This document shows, piece by piece, positions 1-8,029 of a DNA stretch of 64,000 nucleotides (positions within the stretch are counted from its first letter, which is position 1; each line of letters begins with the position of its first letter). The stretch comes from an uncultured Chryseobacterium sp. Lineage in GTDB: Bacteria; Bacteroidota; Bacteroidia; Flavobacteriales; Weeksellaceae. The notes beneath the pieces are model-generated. The model saw nothing but the letters and a program-made list of their open reading frames with translations, made no database searches and had not been told where the DNA came from. The stretch covers positions 1 to 64,000 of the forward strand of contig CAJYRQ010000051.1 of NCBI GenBank assembly GCA_913777465.1, written 5' to 3'. The translations under genes and the position numbers were made by a program.

Positions 1-11
1 CTTCCTATTCA

Positions 12-134
12 GATTGACCAAACTTTTTGCCTAGTCCCCAACTTTTGTAACTGATCCGTTTTTTCTTTTTAGATTAACGCAAATTTTTGCTTAGTCCCCA
101 ACTTTTGTGCTTGATCCACTTTTGTGCTTGATCC
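12..134. repeat. Imperfect tandem repeats at window edge
   Basis: Two units of about 47 bases lie at 12-57 and 71-117 with a period near 60. They share the words AGATT, TTTTTGC, TAGTCCCCAACTTTTGT and TGATCC. A third, truncated unit at 118-134 repeats only the tail ACTTTTGTGCTTGATCC. I see no open frame here. The array may continue left of the window. Only two and a bit units with diverged spacers are present, so this is not a CRISPR. Confidence 0.75.
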
Positions 135-206
135 TTATTTGTTTATCAAAGTCCAGGATTTTATAATTGCTGCAAATGACGTAATTTACCAACTGCATAT
201 TCCTCA

Positions 207-243
207 TAAAAAAAGTCATTCCAGTAATCTGAAATGACTTTTT
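207..243 (-). terminator. Rho-independent terminator of tRNA-Ala
   Basis: The arms AAAAGTCATT (211-220) and AATGACTTTT (233-242) form a perfect stem. Read on the minus strand it is followed by a run of T, and it lies 28 bases beyond the tRNA 3' end. Confidence 0.7.
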
Positions 244-270
244 AATTTTGCCGGTCTGAATAATTTGACC

Positions 271-347
271 TGGTGGAGAATACGGGATTCGAACCCGTGA
301 CCTTTTGACTGCCAGTCAAACGCGCTAGCCAACTGCGCCAATCCCCC
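271..347 (-). tRNA. tRNA-Ala (anticodon GGC)
   Basis: The reverse complement folds as a complete 77-base cloverleaf. It has a 7-bp acceptor stem with the G3:U70 pair that is the alanine identity element, an anticodon stem TTTGA/TCAAA with loop CTGGCAG (anticodon GGC), a T arm containing TTCGAAT, discriminator A and an encoded CCA. It reads GCC and GCU codons. Confidence 0.95.
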
Positions 348-366
348 ATCTGATTTTAAAGTGGTA

Positions 367-397
367 CAAAAGTAAGCATTTAAAGTATATCCCGCAA
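367..397 (-). promoter_or_regulatory. Promoter of tRNA-Ala
   Basis: On the minus strand the Bacteroidota -7 box TACTTTTG (367-374) is preceded at 20 bases by a -33 TTG (395-397). The box ends 20 bases before the tRNA 5' end, as expected for a short leader. Confidence 0.6.
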
Positions 398-518
398 TAG
401 CCTTGTGAATTTTATTTTATTTTTTTTCAAAATTAAAAAATAATCAGAGCCTAACATATTCTGGCACAATACTTGAAAATTAAAAATCAACTATTAAAAA
501 ATAAATAACAAAGAACTT

Positions 519-552
519 TAAATATTCCCGTCTGATTGTCGGGAATATTTTT
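519..552 (+). terminator. Bidirectional hairpin terminator in the gap 348-687
   Basis: AAATATTCCCG (520-530) pairs perfectly with CGGGAATATTT (540-550) and is followed by TTTATTT. No gene precedes it on the plus strand. It may insulate the tRNA from the efflux operon or end an unrecognised small RNA. I see nothing else in this 340-base gap apart from the tRNA promoter and the operon terminator. Confidence 0.55.
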
Positions 553-616
553 ATTTAAAGCCGGTAACAAAATAAGCGATTGACGCTAAAGTTTTAATTG
601 AGATTTAAAACTAAAA

Positions 617-652
617 AAAACCTGACAGATTAAAAGTTCTGCCAGGTTTTTT
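617..652 (-). terminator. Terminator of the RND efflux operon
   Basis: Arms around AAACCTGaCAGA and TCTGcCAGGTTT form a stem. On the minus strand it is followed by eight T. It lies about 35 bases after the stop codon of the outer-membrane channel gene. Confidence 0.75.
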
Positions 653-687
653 ATGATGTTTTATAAATGAAAAGACATGTCGGAATT

Positions 688-2103
688 TTATTTCCAACCT
701 CCACCGAGTGCCTGGTACAATTCGACGCCGGCTCTCATTTTATTGTATTCTGCATTGGCGATATTCAGTTCTGCATTTAATGCATTGACACTTGCATTAA
801 TCACTTCCAGATAATTGGCCATCCCGTAATTCACCAGTTCCTGCGAATAGCTTACGGATTTTTTATATGAATCCAGCTCTTTCTGCTTAAGCTCGATATA
901 TGAATCCTGTACCGAATACACACGGATCGCATCGGAAACTTCTTTTCCTGCATTAAGAATTGCTTTTCTGAAATTCAGGTAAGCTGCTTCCTGATTAGCC
1001 AGGCTTACTTCATAATTGGTCCGGATCGTTCTTCTGTTCAGGATCGGCTGGGCAAGACCGGCCACCACATTCGCAAATAATGAATTCACACTGAAAAGGT
1101 GATCAATGTCCACCGACTGTACCCCGCCGCTTCCGGTAAGGCGTAAAGTCGGATAAAACTGGGCTTTTGCCGAATTTGTCAGTTCAAAAGTATTGATCAG
1201 GTTGTACTCTGCTCTTCTGACATCCGGCCGGTTGGCAAGCAACTGTGCCGGATATCCTAATTTCAGATCGATCGGCAGATTCTGACCTTCAAGAGTTGAA
1301 CGTTCAATGGCATGCGAAGGTTCACCCATGAGCAGACTCATGGTATTTTCCAGCATCTGGATCTGGGTTTCAACGTCAATCAGCAAAGATTGCGCATTGT
1401 AAACCAATGCCTCGCTCTGTTGCACTGCAACTTCCGTCAGAGTTCCTGCAGTCTTTAGAGCCCGTGTAGTCTCAAGGTTCTTTTCCCGTAATTGAATGGT
1501 CTCGGAAATAATCCTTTTCTGGGCATCATACGTCAATAACTGGTAGTAAGACGAAGCTATTGAAGCTACCAGATCACTCTTTACCGCCTTATGTGCTTCT
1601 ACCGTCCCAAGGTAGGTCGCCAGCTGCGCCTTTTCCTGTGACTTTAATTTTCCCCAAAGATCCACTTCCCATGCAATATTGGCTGTAATATCAAACTGGT
1701 TCACGTATCTTCTTTCTCCGATGATCTGCCCGAACTGGGTATTGATCGACTGGGTCTGGAAAGTATAGTTGGGACCAACGGATAAAGTAGGCTGATATGC
1801 TGCTTTGGTCTGTTTTAGATAAGCTTCTGCCGAATAGATGTTCTGCAGCGCAATCCTGATGTCCAGATTGTTCTCCAAGGCTTTATTGATATGGCCCTGC
1901 AAAATCGGATCCGTAAAAATTGCTTTCCACGAAACGTTTGCCAGATTGGTGCTGTCGGAAGGAAGCATATCGGTACGATACAGCTTTTCATCCACCACGC
2001 GGTCCGGCCTCTGGTATTCTTTTCTGGCCATACAGGAAGATACGGCCGCAAGAATGGTCACAGAAAATGTTATTCCTTTTATAATGTTTAAAATACTCTT
2101 CAT
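688..2103 (-). CDS. TolC/OprM-family outer-membrane efflux lipoprotein
   Basis: Outer-membrane channel of a tripartite RND pump that exports drugs or other small molecules from the periplasm. The predicted 471-residue protein starts at the second in-frame ATG because that places a clean lipoprotein signal at the N-terminus: Lys-rich start, hydrophobic core and lipobox AVSSC (Cys24). An ATG 12 codons upstream would bury the signal. Two long alpha-helical repeats with the family's periodic Ala/Leu/Asn pattern and the phrase YPAQLLANRPDVRRAEY are typical of the NodT/OprM group, as is the total length. It is the last gene of an operon, 75 bases after the pump gene. Substrate cannot be told from sequence. 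Confidence 0.93.
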   Translation of the reverse strand: MKSILNIIKGITFSVTILAAVSSCMARKEYQRPDRVVDEKLYRTDMLPSDSTNLANVSWKAIFTDPILQGHINKALENNLDIRIALQNIYSAEAYLKQTKAAYQPTLSVGPNYTFQTQSINTQFGQIIGERRYVNQFDITANIAWEVDLWGKLKSQEKAQLATYLGTVEAHKAVKSDLVASIASSYYQLLTYDAQKRIISETIQLREKNLETTRALKTAGTLTEVAVQQSEALVYNAQSLLIDVETQIQMLENTMSLLMGEPSHAIERSTLEGQNLPIDLKLGYPAQLLANRPDVRRAEYNLINTFELTNSAKAQFYPTLRLTGSGGVQSVDIDHLFSVNSLFANVVAGLAQPILNRRTIRTNYEVSLANQEAAYLNFRKAILNAGKEVSDAIRVYSVQDSYIELKQKELDSYKKSVSYSQELVNYGMANYLEVINASVNALNAELNIANAEYNKMRAGVELYQALGGGWK

Positions 2104-2178
2104 TATTTGAATGTAAGGTTTAAAGATCGGGAAGGTCATTCAGTTTCAGACCTTGTTACCTTCCTGATCTGACTTAAT

Positions 2179-5100
2179 TTATTCTGCTAAATTGATTTCT
2201 TTTTCTTTGATCGGCTTCACTTTTTCCTGCAGGTATTCGAAAATAACATACAGAACAGGAATCACGAAAAGTCCGAGGATGGTACCGATCAGTAATCCGA
2301 TGGCTGCTCCGGTCGCAATGGAACGGTTACCCACTGCACCGATCCCGCTTGCCAGAACCAGAGGTAAAAGACCGAAGATGAAGGCAAATGAGGTCATCAG
2401 TATCGGTCTCAGCCTTGCTTTTGCCGCATTGATGGCCGACATTACGATGGTTTCACCGTGATGCCTTCTCTGAACGGCAAATTCAACAATCAAAATCGCA
2501 TTCTTCGCCAATAATCCCACCAACATGATCAGGGCGATCTGGAAGTAAATGTTGTTTTCCAGTCCCATAATTTTCTGTCCGAAATAAGCTCCCATTACCC
2601 CTAAAGGAAGGGAAATCACAACGGTCAGCGGAAGAATGTAACTTTCATATTGCGCTGCAAGAATGAAATATACGAAGATTAAACTCAAAGCAAAAATCAG
2701 AATCGTCTGCGAACCTGAAGACAACTCTTCTCTTGAAAGTCCGGTAAACTCAACGCTGTAATTCTGATCTAGCGTCTGGCTGGCCACCTGCTGAACGGCT
2801 CCAATGGCATCCCCTGTACTGTATCCGGCTGAGTTTGCCCCTGTAATTTTCACGGAGCTGAACAGGTTATAACGTCCTACCGACTGAGGCCCATAGGTTT
2901 TTGTTAAAGTAACGAACTGGGAAATCGGGGACATTGTTCCTGAATTAGTTCTTACATATAATTCATTCAGGTTGCTGGCGTCTTTACGGTTTTCCGGAAG
3001 TGCCTGGATCATTACCCGGAACTGTTTCCCGTATTTGGTAAAATCGGCACCGTAGATTCCTCCGATGTAGCCCTGCATGGTTTCCAGAATGCTGTTGACG
3101 GACACACCCAATTGCTTAGCCAGAGGAACATTGATATCCATCTGGTACTGCGGATATTTGGTATTGAATGAAGTCTGCGCAAATTCAATTTCCGGTCTCT
3201 TCATCAGATTTCCGATCAGTTCATTGGTTTTCGCATCCAGCTGGGAAAAATCGCCTCCGGACTTATCGAGAAGCACCATTTCGAAACCGGCACTGTTACC
3301 GAACCCTGGTACACTCGGCGGCTGGAAAAATACCACCTTAGCATCCGGTGCTTTGGCTGAAAGCCCGAACAGCTGCTTGGTAATATTATCCGAGCTGAGA
3401 TCCCCTTTCCTTTCGTCGAAAGGCTTAAGTTTGATGAAAGCCAAACCGTTATTGCTTCCGTTGCCGGAAAGCAAACCACGACCCGTAGAAATCGTTACAT
3501 TCTGAATTCCCGGAATTTTCATCGCTTCTTTCTGTAATGTTTTAAGAACATTGTAGGTTCTCTCCATGGAAGCTCCCGGAGGAAGCTGGACATCGGTAAA
3601 GATGATTCCCCGGTCTTCCGTTGGTACGAAACCTTTTTTCATCGTCGAGCTTGCCCAGTATAAAATACCGCCGGTTACTGCAAAAATGATTAAGGTTACC
3701 CATTTGTGCCTTAATAAAAAAATAAAGCCTCTTCCGTAACGTTCGGTGGTTGTTTTAAAGGCGATATTAAATTTATAGAAGAACTTCTGAATGAAATTCA
3801 GCTGCTTGTATTCTTTATGATGCGCATCATGGGGCTTCAGGAACAGTGAACATAAAACAGGACTCAGTGTCAAGGCGTTTATCGCAGAAATCACAATGGC
3901 GATAATAAGCGTTACCCCGAACTGCTGATAGAAAACCCCCGTAGGACCGGTAATAAAAGTTACCGGAATAAATACCGAAGCCATTACGAGAGTAATGGAG
4001 ATAATCGCTCCCGTGATCTCGTCCATCGCTTCGATTGTTGCTTTTTTGGCATCGGAAATTCCGTGCTCCATCTTGGCGTGAACGGCTTCAACGACGACAA
4101 TTGCATCATCCACCACAATACCGATGGCCAGTACAAGGGCGAATAACGTTAAAAGGTTTAATGAATAGCCGAATAAATTCAGGAAGAAGAAAGCGCCCAC
4201 AATGGAAACCGGCACCGCAATGGCCGGAATCAACGTAGACCTGAAATCCTGCAGGAAGATATACACCACGATGAAAACCAGGATAAATGCTTCAATTAAG
4301 GTATGGATTACTTTTTCGATCGATGCATCCAGGAATTCGTTGGTATCGAAGTTAAAGGTATATTTGATTCCTTCAGGATATGTACTTTCCTTTTCTTTCA
4401 GCTGAGCCTTAATATTTTCAATAATTTCCTGTGCATTGGAACCCGGCGTCTGGAAAATCCCCATACTGATGGAAGGACTGTTTCCGTTTTCCCCGACTCC
4501 GCTGTAGGAAAGTCCGCCCAATTCAACTTTCGCAACGTCTTTCAGCATCAGGTTCTGCCCGTCCGGCATAGCTTTGATGATGATGTTGTCATACTGCTCT
4601 TTCTCGTTGAATTTACCTACATATTTAATAATGTATTCAAATGAGCTTCCGCTGTTCTGTCCAAGAGAACCGGCAGCAGCTTCTCTACTCTGTTCATTGA
4701 TAGCTGTGGTCACATCCGTAGGGGTAATGCCATAGGCCGCCAGTTTTGCAGGATCCAGCCATACCCTCATCGAATAGTTCTTACCTCCGAAAACGTTGGC
4801 TTCCCCCACCCCGTTGATCCTCTGCAGATCCGGAATTACGTTGATGTTCAAAAAGTTCTGAAGATAAACGTCATCGATATTCTTATTTTCAGAATAGAAA
4901 GAAAGATACATCAGGGCACTGGTCTGCTGCTTTTGCGTAACCACCCCGGAGCGGGTAACTTCACTCGGCAGCAATGGGCTGGCCCTCGACACCCGGTTCT
5001 GAACGTTTACGGCAGCGATATCCGGATCGATTCCCTGTTTAAAGAAAACCTGAATCTGTGCCGAACCGTCGTTACCCGCCGTTGAGGTAATATAGTCCAT

Positions 5101-5322
5101 TCCTTCCACTCCATTGATCTGTTCTTCAAGCGGTACGACCACACTCTTCATGACCGTCTCGGCATTTGCCCCTGTATAGTTTGCCCTTACACTTACCGTA
5201 GGCGGAGCAATATCCGGATACTGGGTAACCGGAAGCGCTAAAAGACCGAGCACCCCCAGGATAACGATAAGGATCGAGATTACAGTTGATAAAACCGGTC
5301 TGTTTATAAAATTTTTAATCAT
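2179..5322 (-). CDS. RND multidrug efflux transporter, HAE1 (AcrB/MexB) family
   Basis: Inner-membrane proton-driven pump of 1047 residues, the usual HAE1 length. The start MIKNFINRPVLSTVISI is diagnostic of the family. The proton-relay aspartates sit in GIVVDDAIVVVEAV near residue 405 and the relay lysine in GLLAKNAILIVEFA near residue 938. Two large periplasmic porter loops (about 40-335 and 560-870) separate the 12 predicted membrane helices. The start codon is separated from the adaptor stop by one base, so the two are certainly cotranscribed. It should take substrates from the periplasm or outer leaflet and pass them to the TolC-like channel. Assignment to drug efflux rather than metal efflux (HME) rests on overall similarity. 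Confidence 0.96.
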   Translation of the reverse strand: MIKNFINRPVLSTVISILIVILGVLGLLALPVTQYPDIAPPTVSVRANYTGANAETVMKSVVVPLEEQINGVEGMDYITSTAGNDGSAQIQVFFKQGIDPDIAAVNVQNRVSRASPLLPSEVTRSGVVTQKQQTSALMYLSFYSENKNIDDVYLQNFLNINVIPDLQRINGVGEANVFGGKNYSMRVWLDPAKLAAYGITPTDVTTAINEQSREAAAGSLGQNSGSSFEYIIKYVGKFNEKEQYDNIIIKAMPDGQNLMLKDVAKVELGGLSYSGVGENGNSPSISMGIFQTPGSNAQEIIENIKAQLKEKESTYPEGIKYTFNFDTNEFLDASIEKVIHTLIEAFILVFIVVYIFLQDFRSTLIPAIAVPVSIVGAFFFLNLFGYSLNLLTLFALVLAIGIVVDDAIVVVEAVHAKMEHGISDAKKATIEAMDEITGAIISITLVMASVFIPVTFITGPTGVFYQQFGVTLIIAIVISAINALTLSPVLCSLFLKPHDAHHKEYKQLNFIQKFFYKFNIAFKTTTERYGRGFIFLLRHKWVTLIIFAVTGGILYWASSTMKKGFVPTEDRGIIFTDVQLPPGASMERTYNVLKTLQKEAMKIPGIQNVTISTGRGLLSGNGSNNGLAFIKLKPFDERKGDLSSDNITKQLFGLSAKAPDAKVVFFQPPSVPGFGNSAGFEMVLLDKSGGDFSQLDAKTNELIGNLMKRPEIEFAQTSFNTKYPQYQMDINVPLAKQLGVSVNSILETMQGYIGGIYGADFTKYGKQFRVMIQALPENRKDASNLNELYVRTNSGTMSPISQFVTLTKTYGPQSVGRYNLFSSVKITGANSAGYSTGDAIGAVQQVASQTLDQNYSVEFTGLSREELSSGSQTILIFALSLIFVYFILAAQYESYILPLTVVISLPLGVMGAYFGQKIMGLENNIYFQIALIMLVGLLAKNAILIVEFAVQRRHHGETIVMSAINAAKARLRPILMTSFAFIFGLLPLVLASGIGAVGNRSIATGAAIGLLIGTILGLFVIPVLYVIFEYLQEKVKPIKEKEINLAE

Positions 5323-5323
5323 A

Positions 5324-6511
5324 TTAGAATTTCGGTTTTACGGATTGTACAAGACTGTCCATTTTTACTTTTTTAGGCTTGATGGCAGTTCCGGATTTCA
5401 GGGTTCCCGTGCCGGCAGCGACTACCAGCTCCCCTTTATTGACACCTGATTTGATCAGTGCCATATTGTCGATCCGGTCTATAACATCAATTACTACATT
5501 ACGTGCAGTATCTCCTTTATCCACTTTATAGACATACACGATACCCTGCTGCTCGTAAGTTGCACTTTCAGGAACAACCAGCACATTGTTGTACGGCTGA
5601 GGGAAACGGATGGTTCCGCTGTTTCCGTTGCTCAGCAATTTCTGGGCGTTTGTAAATTCGACCCTAAACTGGATGGTTCCCGTTGTGGGATCAATCTGTC
5701 CGGTAATGGCTTCAATTCTTCCCTTCTCAGGATACAGGCTGCCGTTGGCCAGCTGCAATTCCACCATCGGAAGGTTCTTGATTTTTTCAGGCATCGATGC
5801 GCCCGGAGATTTTTCAAGGAAGTTGAAATACTCCTTTTCATTCATTGAGAAATAAGCATAAATCTCAGAAGTATCGGAAATGGTGGTAAGCGGCGTCTGA
5901 TCACTTGGCCCGACGAGGCTTCCCACTTTCAGAGGAAGTTTTCCTACGACCCCGGAAATCGGCGCGCGGATTACTGAATATTCGATATTCGCTTCCACGC
6001 CTTTATAATTGGCTACCGCCTGGCTTTTCGCTGCCTGGGCCTGTTTCAGTTGGGCCTGGGCCTGGGCTAAGTTGGCCTGTGCGGTCTGCAGCTGCACATT
6101 GCTGATAATATTTTTCTGAACCAGCGGTTTAAGTTTATTCACTTCAACATTAGCCGCCGCTACTGCTGCCTGAGCCGCCGCGATATTGGATTCTGCGGCA
6201 CTAATCCCTGCTTTGGAAGCGGCTGCCGTTTCATTAAGGATATTGGTTTCCAGGCGGAAAAGCGGCTGTCCTTTCGTCACATACTGCCCTTCATCCACCA
6301 GGACCTGGGTAATGTATCCCTGTATTTTCGCCCGTACATCGTTGTTTACCCTTCCCTGGATGGTAGCCGGAAACGTCTGGTAACCGGTTACGTTTTTCGT
6401 CTCCACGTTTACCACAGGATACGGTTTCGGGCCGTCCTGCTTGGGAGCTTCTTTTTTGCAGGCCACCACAGAAAGTGCTGCAACAGAGAGTATAACTAGC
6501 TTATTATTCAT
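5324..6511 (-). CDS. RND efflux periplasmic adaptor (membrane fusion protein)
   Basis: AcrA/MexA-type adaptor linking pump and channel, 395 residues. It carries a lipoprotein signal with lipobox SVVAC (Cys18), so it is probably anchored in the inner membrane. Order of domains: beta-barrel/lipoyl half near 30-90 (YVTKGQPLFRLE), an alanine- and glutamine-rich coiled-coil hairpin near 90-170, the second lipoyl half with the family phrase SVIRAPISGVVGKLPLKVGSLV, then a beta-barrel and a membrane-proximal domain. It lies 3 bases after the GbsR-type regulator and 1 base before the pump. The regulator-adaptor-pump-channel order is a standard Bacteroidota efflux operon. Confidence 0.95.
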   Translation of the reverse strand: MNNKLVILSVAALSVVACKKEAPKQDGPKPYPVVNVETKNVTGYQTFPATIQGRVNNDVRAKIQGYITQVLVDEGQYVTKGQPLFRLETNILNETAAASKAGISAAESNIAAAQAAVAAANVEVNKLKPLVQKNIISNVQLQTAQANLAQAQAQLKQAQAAKSQAVANYKGVEANIEYSVIRAPISGVVGKLPLKVGSLVGPSDQTPLTTISDTSEIYAYFSMNEKEYFNFLEKSPGASMPEKIKNLPMVELQLANGSLYPEKGRIEAITGQIDPTTGTIQFRVEFTNAQKLLSNGNSGTIRFPQPYNNVLVVPESATYEQQGIVYVYKVDKGDTARNVVIDVIDRIDNMALIKSGVNKGELVVAAGTGTLKSGTAIKPKKVKMDSLVQSVKPKF

Positions 6512-6514
6512 TTT

Positions 6515-6967
6515 TTATAGTTTATTAAGAGATTCCTGAATATGTATGATGTTCTTATTTAATAATGCTTTGTAAGCTTCCATCCTTTCATTCTGATCAT
6601 TATGATTTTTTTTAAAATGGTCTAAATCATCCAGTAGTTTTAATTCGTCTTTCATTTTTTGAACTATTTTTTCAAATCTTATCTTTTTGTAACCTTCATT
6701 GATGAAAAAATACCGTTTCCGCTCATCCATTTTATTGTGATCAATGATAAGCTCTGCATTCAGCAGGAGAGAAATGCTGGTAGAAACCGAACTTTTGCTT
6801 GCGGAAAATACCTCCACGAATTCATCAAAAGTAATGCCCACTTTATCGTAATCGAAAAGCAGGTAGGCATAAATCTTTGAAGCTAAAGGTGGTAGGCTGA
6901 AAACAGAACCGTAAAACTTCACGGCGTCCTGAAAAATTCTTTCATCAATTTCTATACTCTTATGCAT
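6515..6967 (-). CDS. GbsR/MarR-type winged-helix transcriptional regulator
   Basis: Predicted 150-residue cytoplasmic DNA-binding protein, first gene of the efflux operon. A winged helix-turn-helix occupies about residues 25-105, with recognition segment ITFDEFVEVFSASKSSVSTSISLLLNAELI typed by its Ser-Lys-Ser-Ser-Val-Ser pattern, followed by a wing (HNKMDERKRYFFI) and a C-terminal coiled-coil for dimerisation. This matches the GbsR branch of MarR-like repressors often found ahead of RND genes in Bacteroidota. It probably represses its own operon through the palindrome at 6998-7012. The start ATG follows the -7 box by 17 bases. The ligand is unknown. Confidence 0.88.
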   Translation of the reverse strand: MHKSIEIDERIFQDAVKFYGSVFSLPPLASKIYAYLLFDYDKVGITFDEFVEVFSASKSSVSTSISLLLNAELIIDHNKMDERKRYFFINEGYKKIRFEKIVQKMKDELKLLDDLDHFKKNHNDQNERMEAYKALLNKNIIHIQESLNKL

Positions 6968-6984
6968 GGTATATAAATTTGAAG

Positions 6985-7021
6985 CAAAAGTAAAAAATTA
7001 GTTCAGAACTAACCGAACAAA
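6985..7021 (-). promoter_or_regulatory. Efflux operon promoter with palindromic operator
   Basis: The minus-strand -7 box TACTTTTG lies at 6985-6992. Immediately upstream is TTAGTTCAGAACTAA (6998-7012), a perfect 7+1+7 inverted repeat. A TTTG at 7018-7021 is a possible -33 element with a long 25-base spacer. A dimeric repressor on the palindrome would block RNA polymerase. The GbsR-type protein encoded just downstream is the obvious candidate. Confidence 0.65.
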
Positions 7022-7085
7022 CATGATAGAGTTTATAAATCCATAGCGTTTTAAAAATTCTATGATAAATGATTTAACTTTTAAA

Positions 7086-7598
7086 TTAAATAATAATCTT
7101 TTCAAATGCTTTCCGCATTCCGCCTGCCAGGAAGACTTCGCCGCAATAGCTGTATCCTTTGGTCTCAAGAATTCTGAGCATGGCAGTATTATCAAAATTG
7201 GTGTCTACTTTAACGCTTTGGATTCCATGCGATCTCGTAAAATCTTCGATGTGGTCGAAGAGAATTTTCACCATCCCTTTTCCTGCAAATTTTTCGTCGA
7301 CTGCAACGCGATGCACTACGACAAATTCGCCATTGCTAAGCCAGGTTCCTTCAATGTTGCTGTACGCCGGCTCATCGTTTAAGATCAAAGCTGTATAAAC
7401 CGCAATTTCGCCGTCTACCGTCATTACATAGCCGAAACCTTTTGAAATATCACTTTCTACCGTTTCAGGATTGGGATATCCCTGCTGCCATTGGGTACTC
7501 CCGTCCTGTTTCCGACGTTCGATGGCCTGCTGCAAAATATTCCAGATTATCTCTTTTTCATCCATTTGTGCTTGTCTTAATCTGATTTCAGAATGCAT
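7086..7598 (-). CDS. GNAT-family N-acetyltransferase
   Basis: Predicted 170-residue cytoplasmic acyltransferase. The GNAT core is recognisable from HRVAVDEKFAGKGMVKILFDHI near residues 95-118: the beta4 strand followed by an acetyl-CoA pyrophosphate loop of the form Lys/Arg-x-x-Gly-x-Gly/Ala. After it come VDTNFDNTAMLRILETKGY, the typical helix that pairs acceptor recognition with the C-terminal strands. The acceptor (protein, amine or antibiotic) cannot be inferred. It is separated from the upstream DUF2007 gene by a strong terminator and is probably transcribed alone. No terminator is evident between it and the efflux regulator about 120 bases downstream. Confidence 0.85.
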   Translation of the reverse strand: MHSEIRLRQAQMDEKEIIWNILQQAIERRKQDGSTQWQQGYPNPETVESDISKGFGYVMTVDGEIAVYTALILNDEPAYSNIEGTWLSNGEFVVVHRVAVDEKFAGKGMVKILFDHIEDFTRSHGIQSVKVDTNFDNTAMLRILETKGYSYCGEVFLAGGMRKAFEKIII

Positions 7599-7667
7599 TG
7601 CTGTAAATTTTAATTAAATGTAAATTGATTTTGAATCCGATAGGTACCCCGGACGATGGTTCAAAGT

Positions 7668-7704
7668 AAAAAACCGAAAACTAATCAGATTAATTTTCGG
7701 TTCG
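7668..7704 (-). terminator. Terminator after the DUF2007 gene
   Basis: AACCGAAAA (7672-7680) pairs with TTTTCGGTT (7694-7702). On the minus strand a run of six T follows the stem. Confidence 0.75.
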
Positions 7705-7735
7705 AAGTAGTAAAATTTAAAATTATGAAATTGTT

Positions 7736-7966
7736 TTATTGATTTTCATTTTGCTGAAGATAAGCATCAATTACCTCAAAGGCTTTTTTCTCATCTTCCA
7801 GTTTTACCATTACTTTCAGGGATGTTGCCGTAGGCGTTGTCGTAAAAGTAAGGTAGTTGTTTTCTACTGAATTTCTTATCTGTGCATCATCCAGCTTAGA
7901 CTTTATCAATTGGATTTCTGCAGGTTTGTCACTTTCAAAAACTGATACTCTTGTACTTCTTTCCAT
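7736..7966 (-). CDS. DUF2007-type small protein
   Basis: A 76-residue cytoplasmic protein. Its pattern is a beta strand (TRVSVFESDKPAEIQLIKSKL), a helix, an Asn-rich turn ENNYLTF and a second strand-helix unit KVMVKLEDEKKAFEVIDAYL. This is the PII-like ferredoxin-fold layout of DUF2007 'putative signal transducing' proteins, which read the end of a substrate or partner; no biochemical role is established that I can name. It lies 63 bases downstream of the lysine aminotransferase gene in the same direction and is followed by a terminator, so it may be the last gene of that unit. Confidence 0.75.
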   Translation of the reverse strand: MERSTRVSVFESDKPAEIQLIKSKLDDAQIRNSVENNYLTFTTTPTATSLKVMVKLEDEKKAFEVIDAYLQQNENQ

Positions 7967-8029
7967 AGTTCTGTCTCGTTTGAGTATCTAAATATATAAC
8001 GTTTTTTTGAAAATTACAAATTTCAGCTT

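Noticed and set aside
12..134. CRISPR array
   Set aside because: Only two diverged units with unequal intervals, no uniform spacers and no cas genes in the window.
3077..3505. A 142-codon open frame antisense to the RND pump gene, with similar frames at 4303-4644 and elsewhere in that gene
   Set aside because: These lie wholly inside a gene with strong family similarity, show no recognisable domain, and have the composition expected of the opposite strand.
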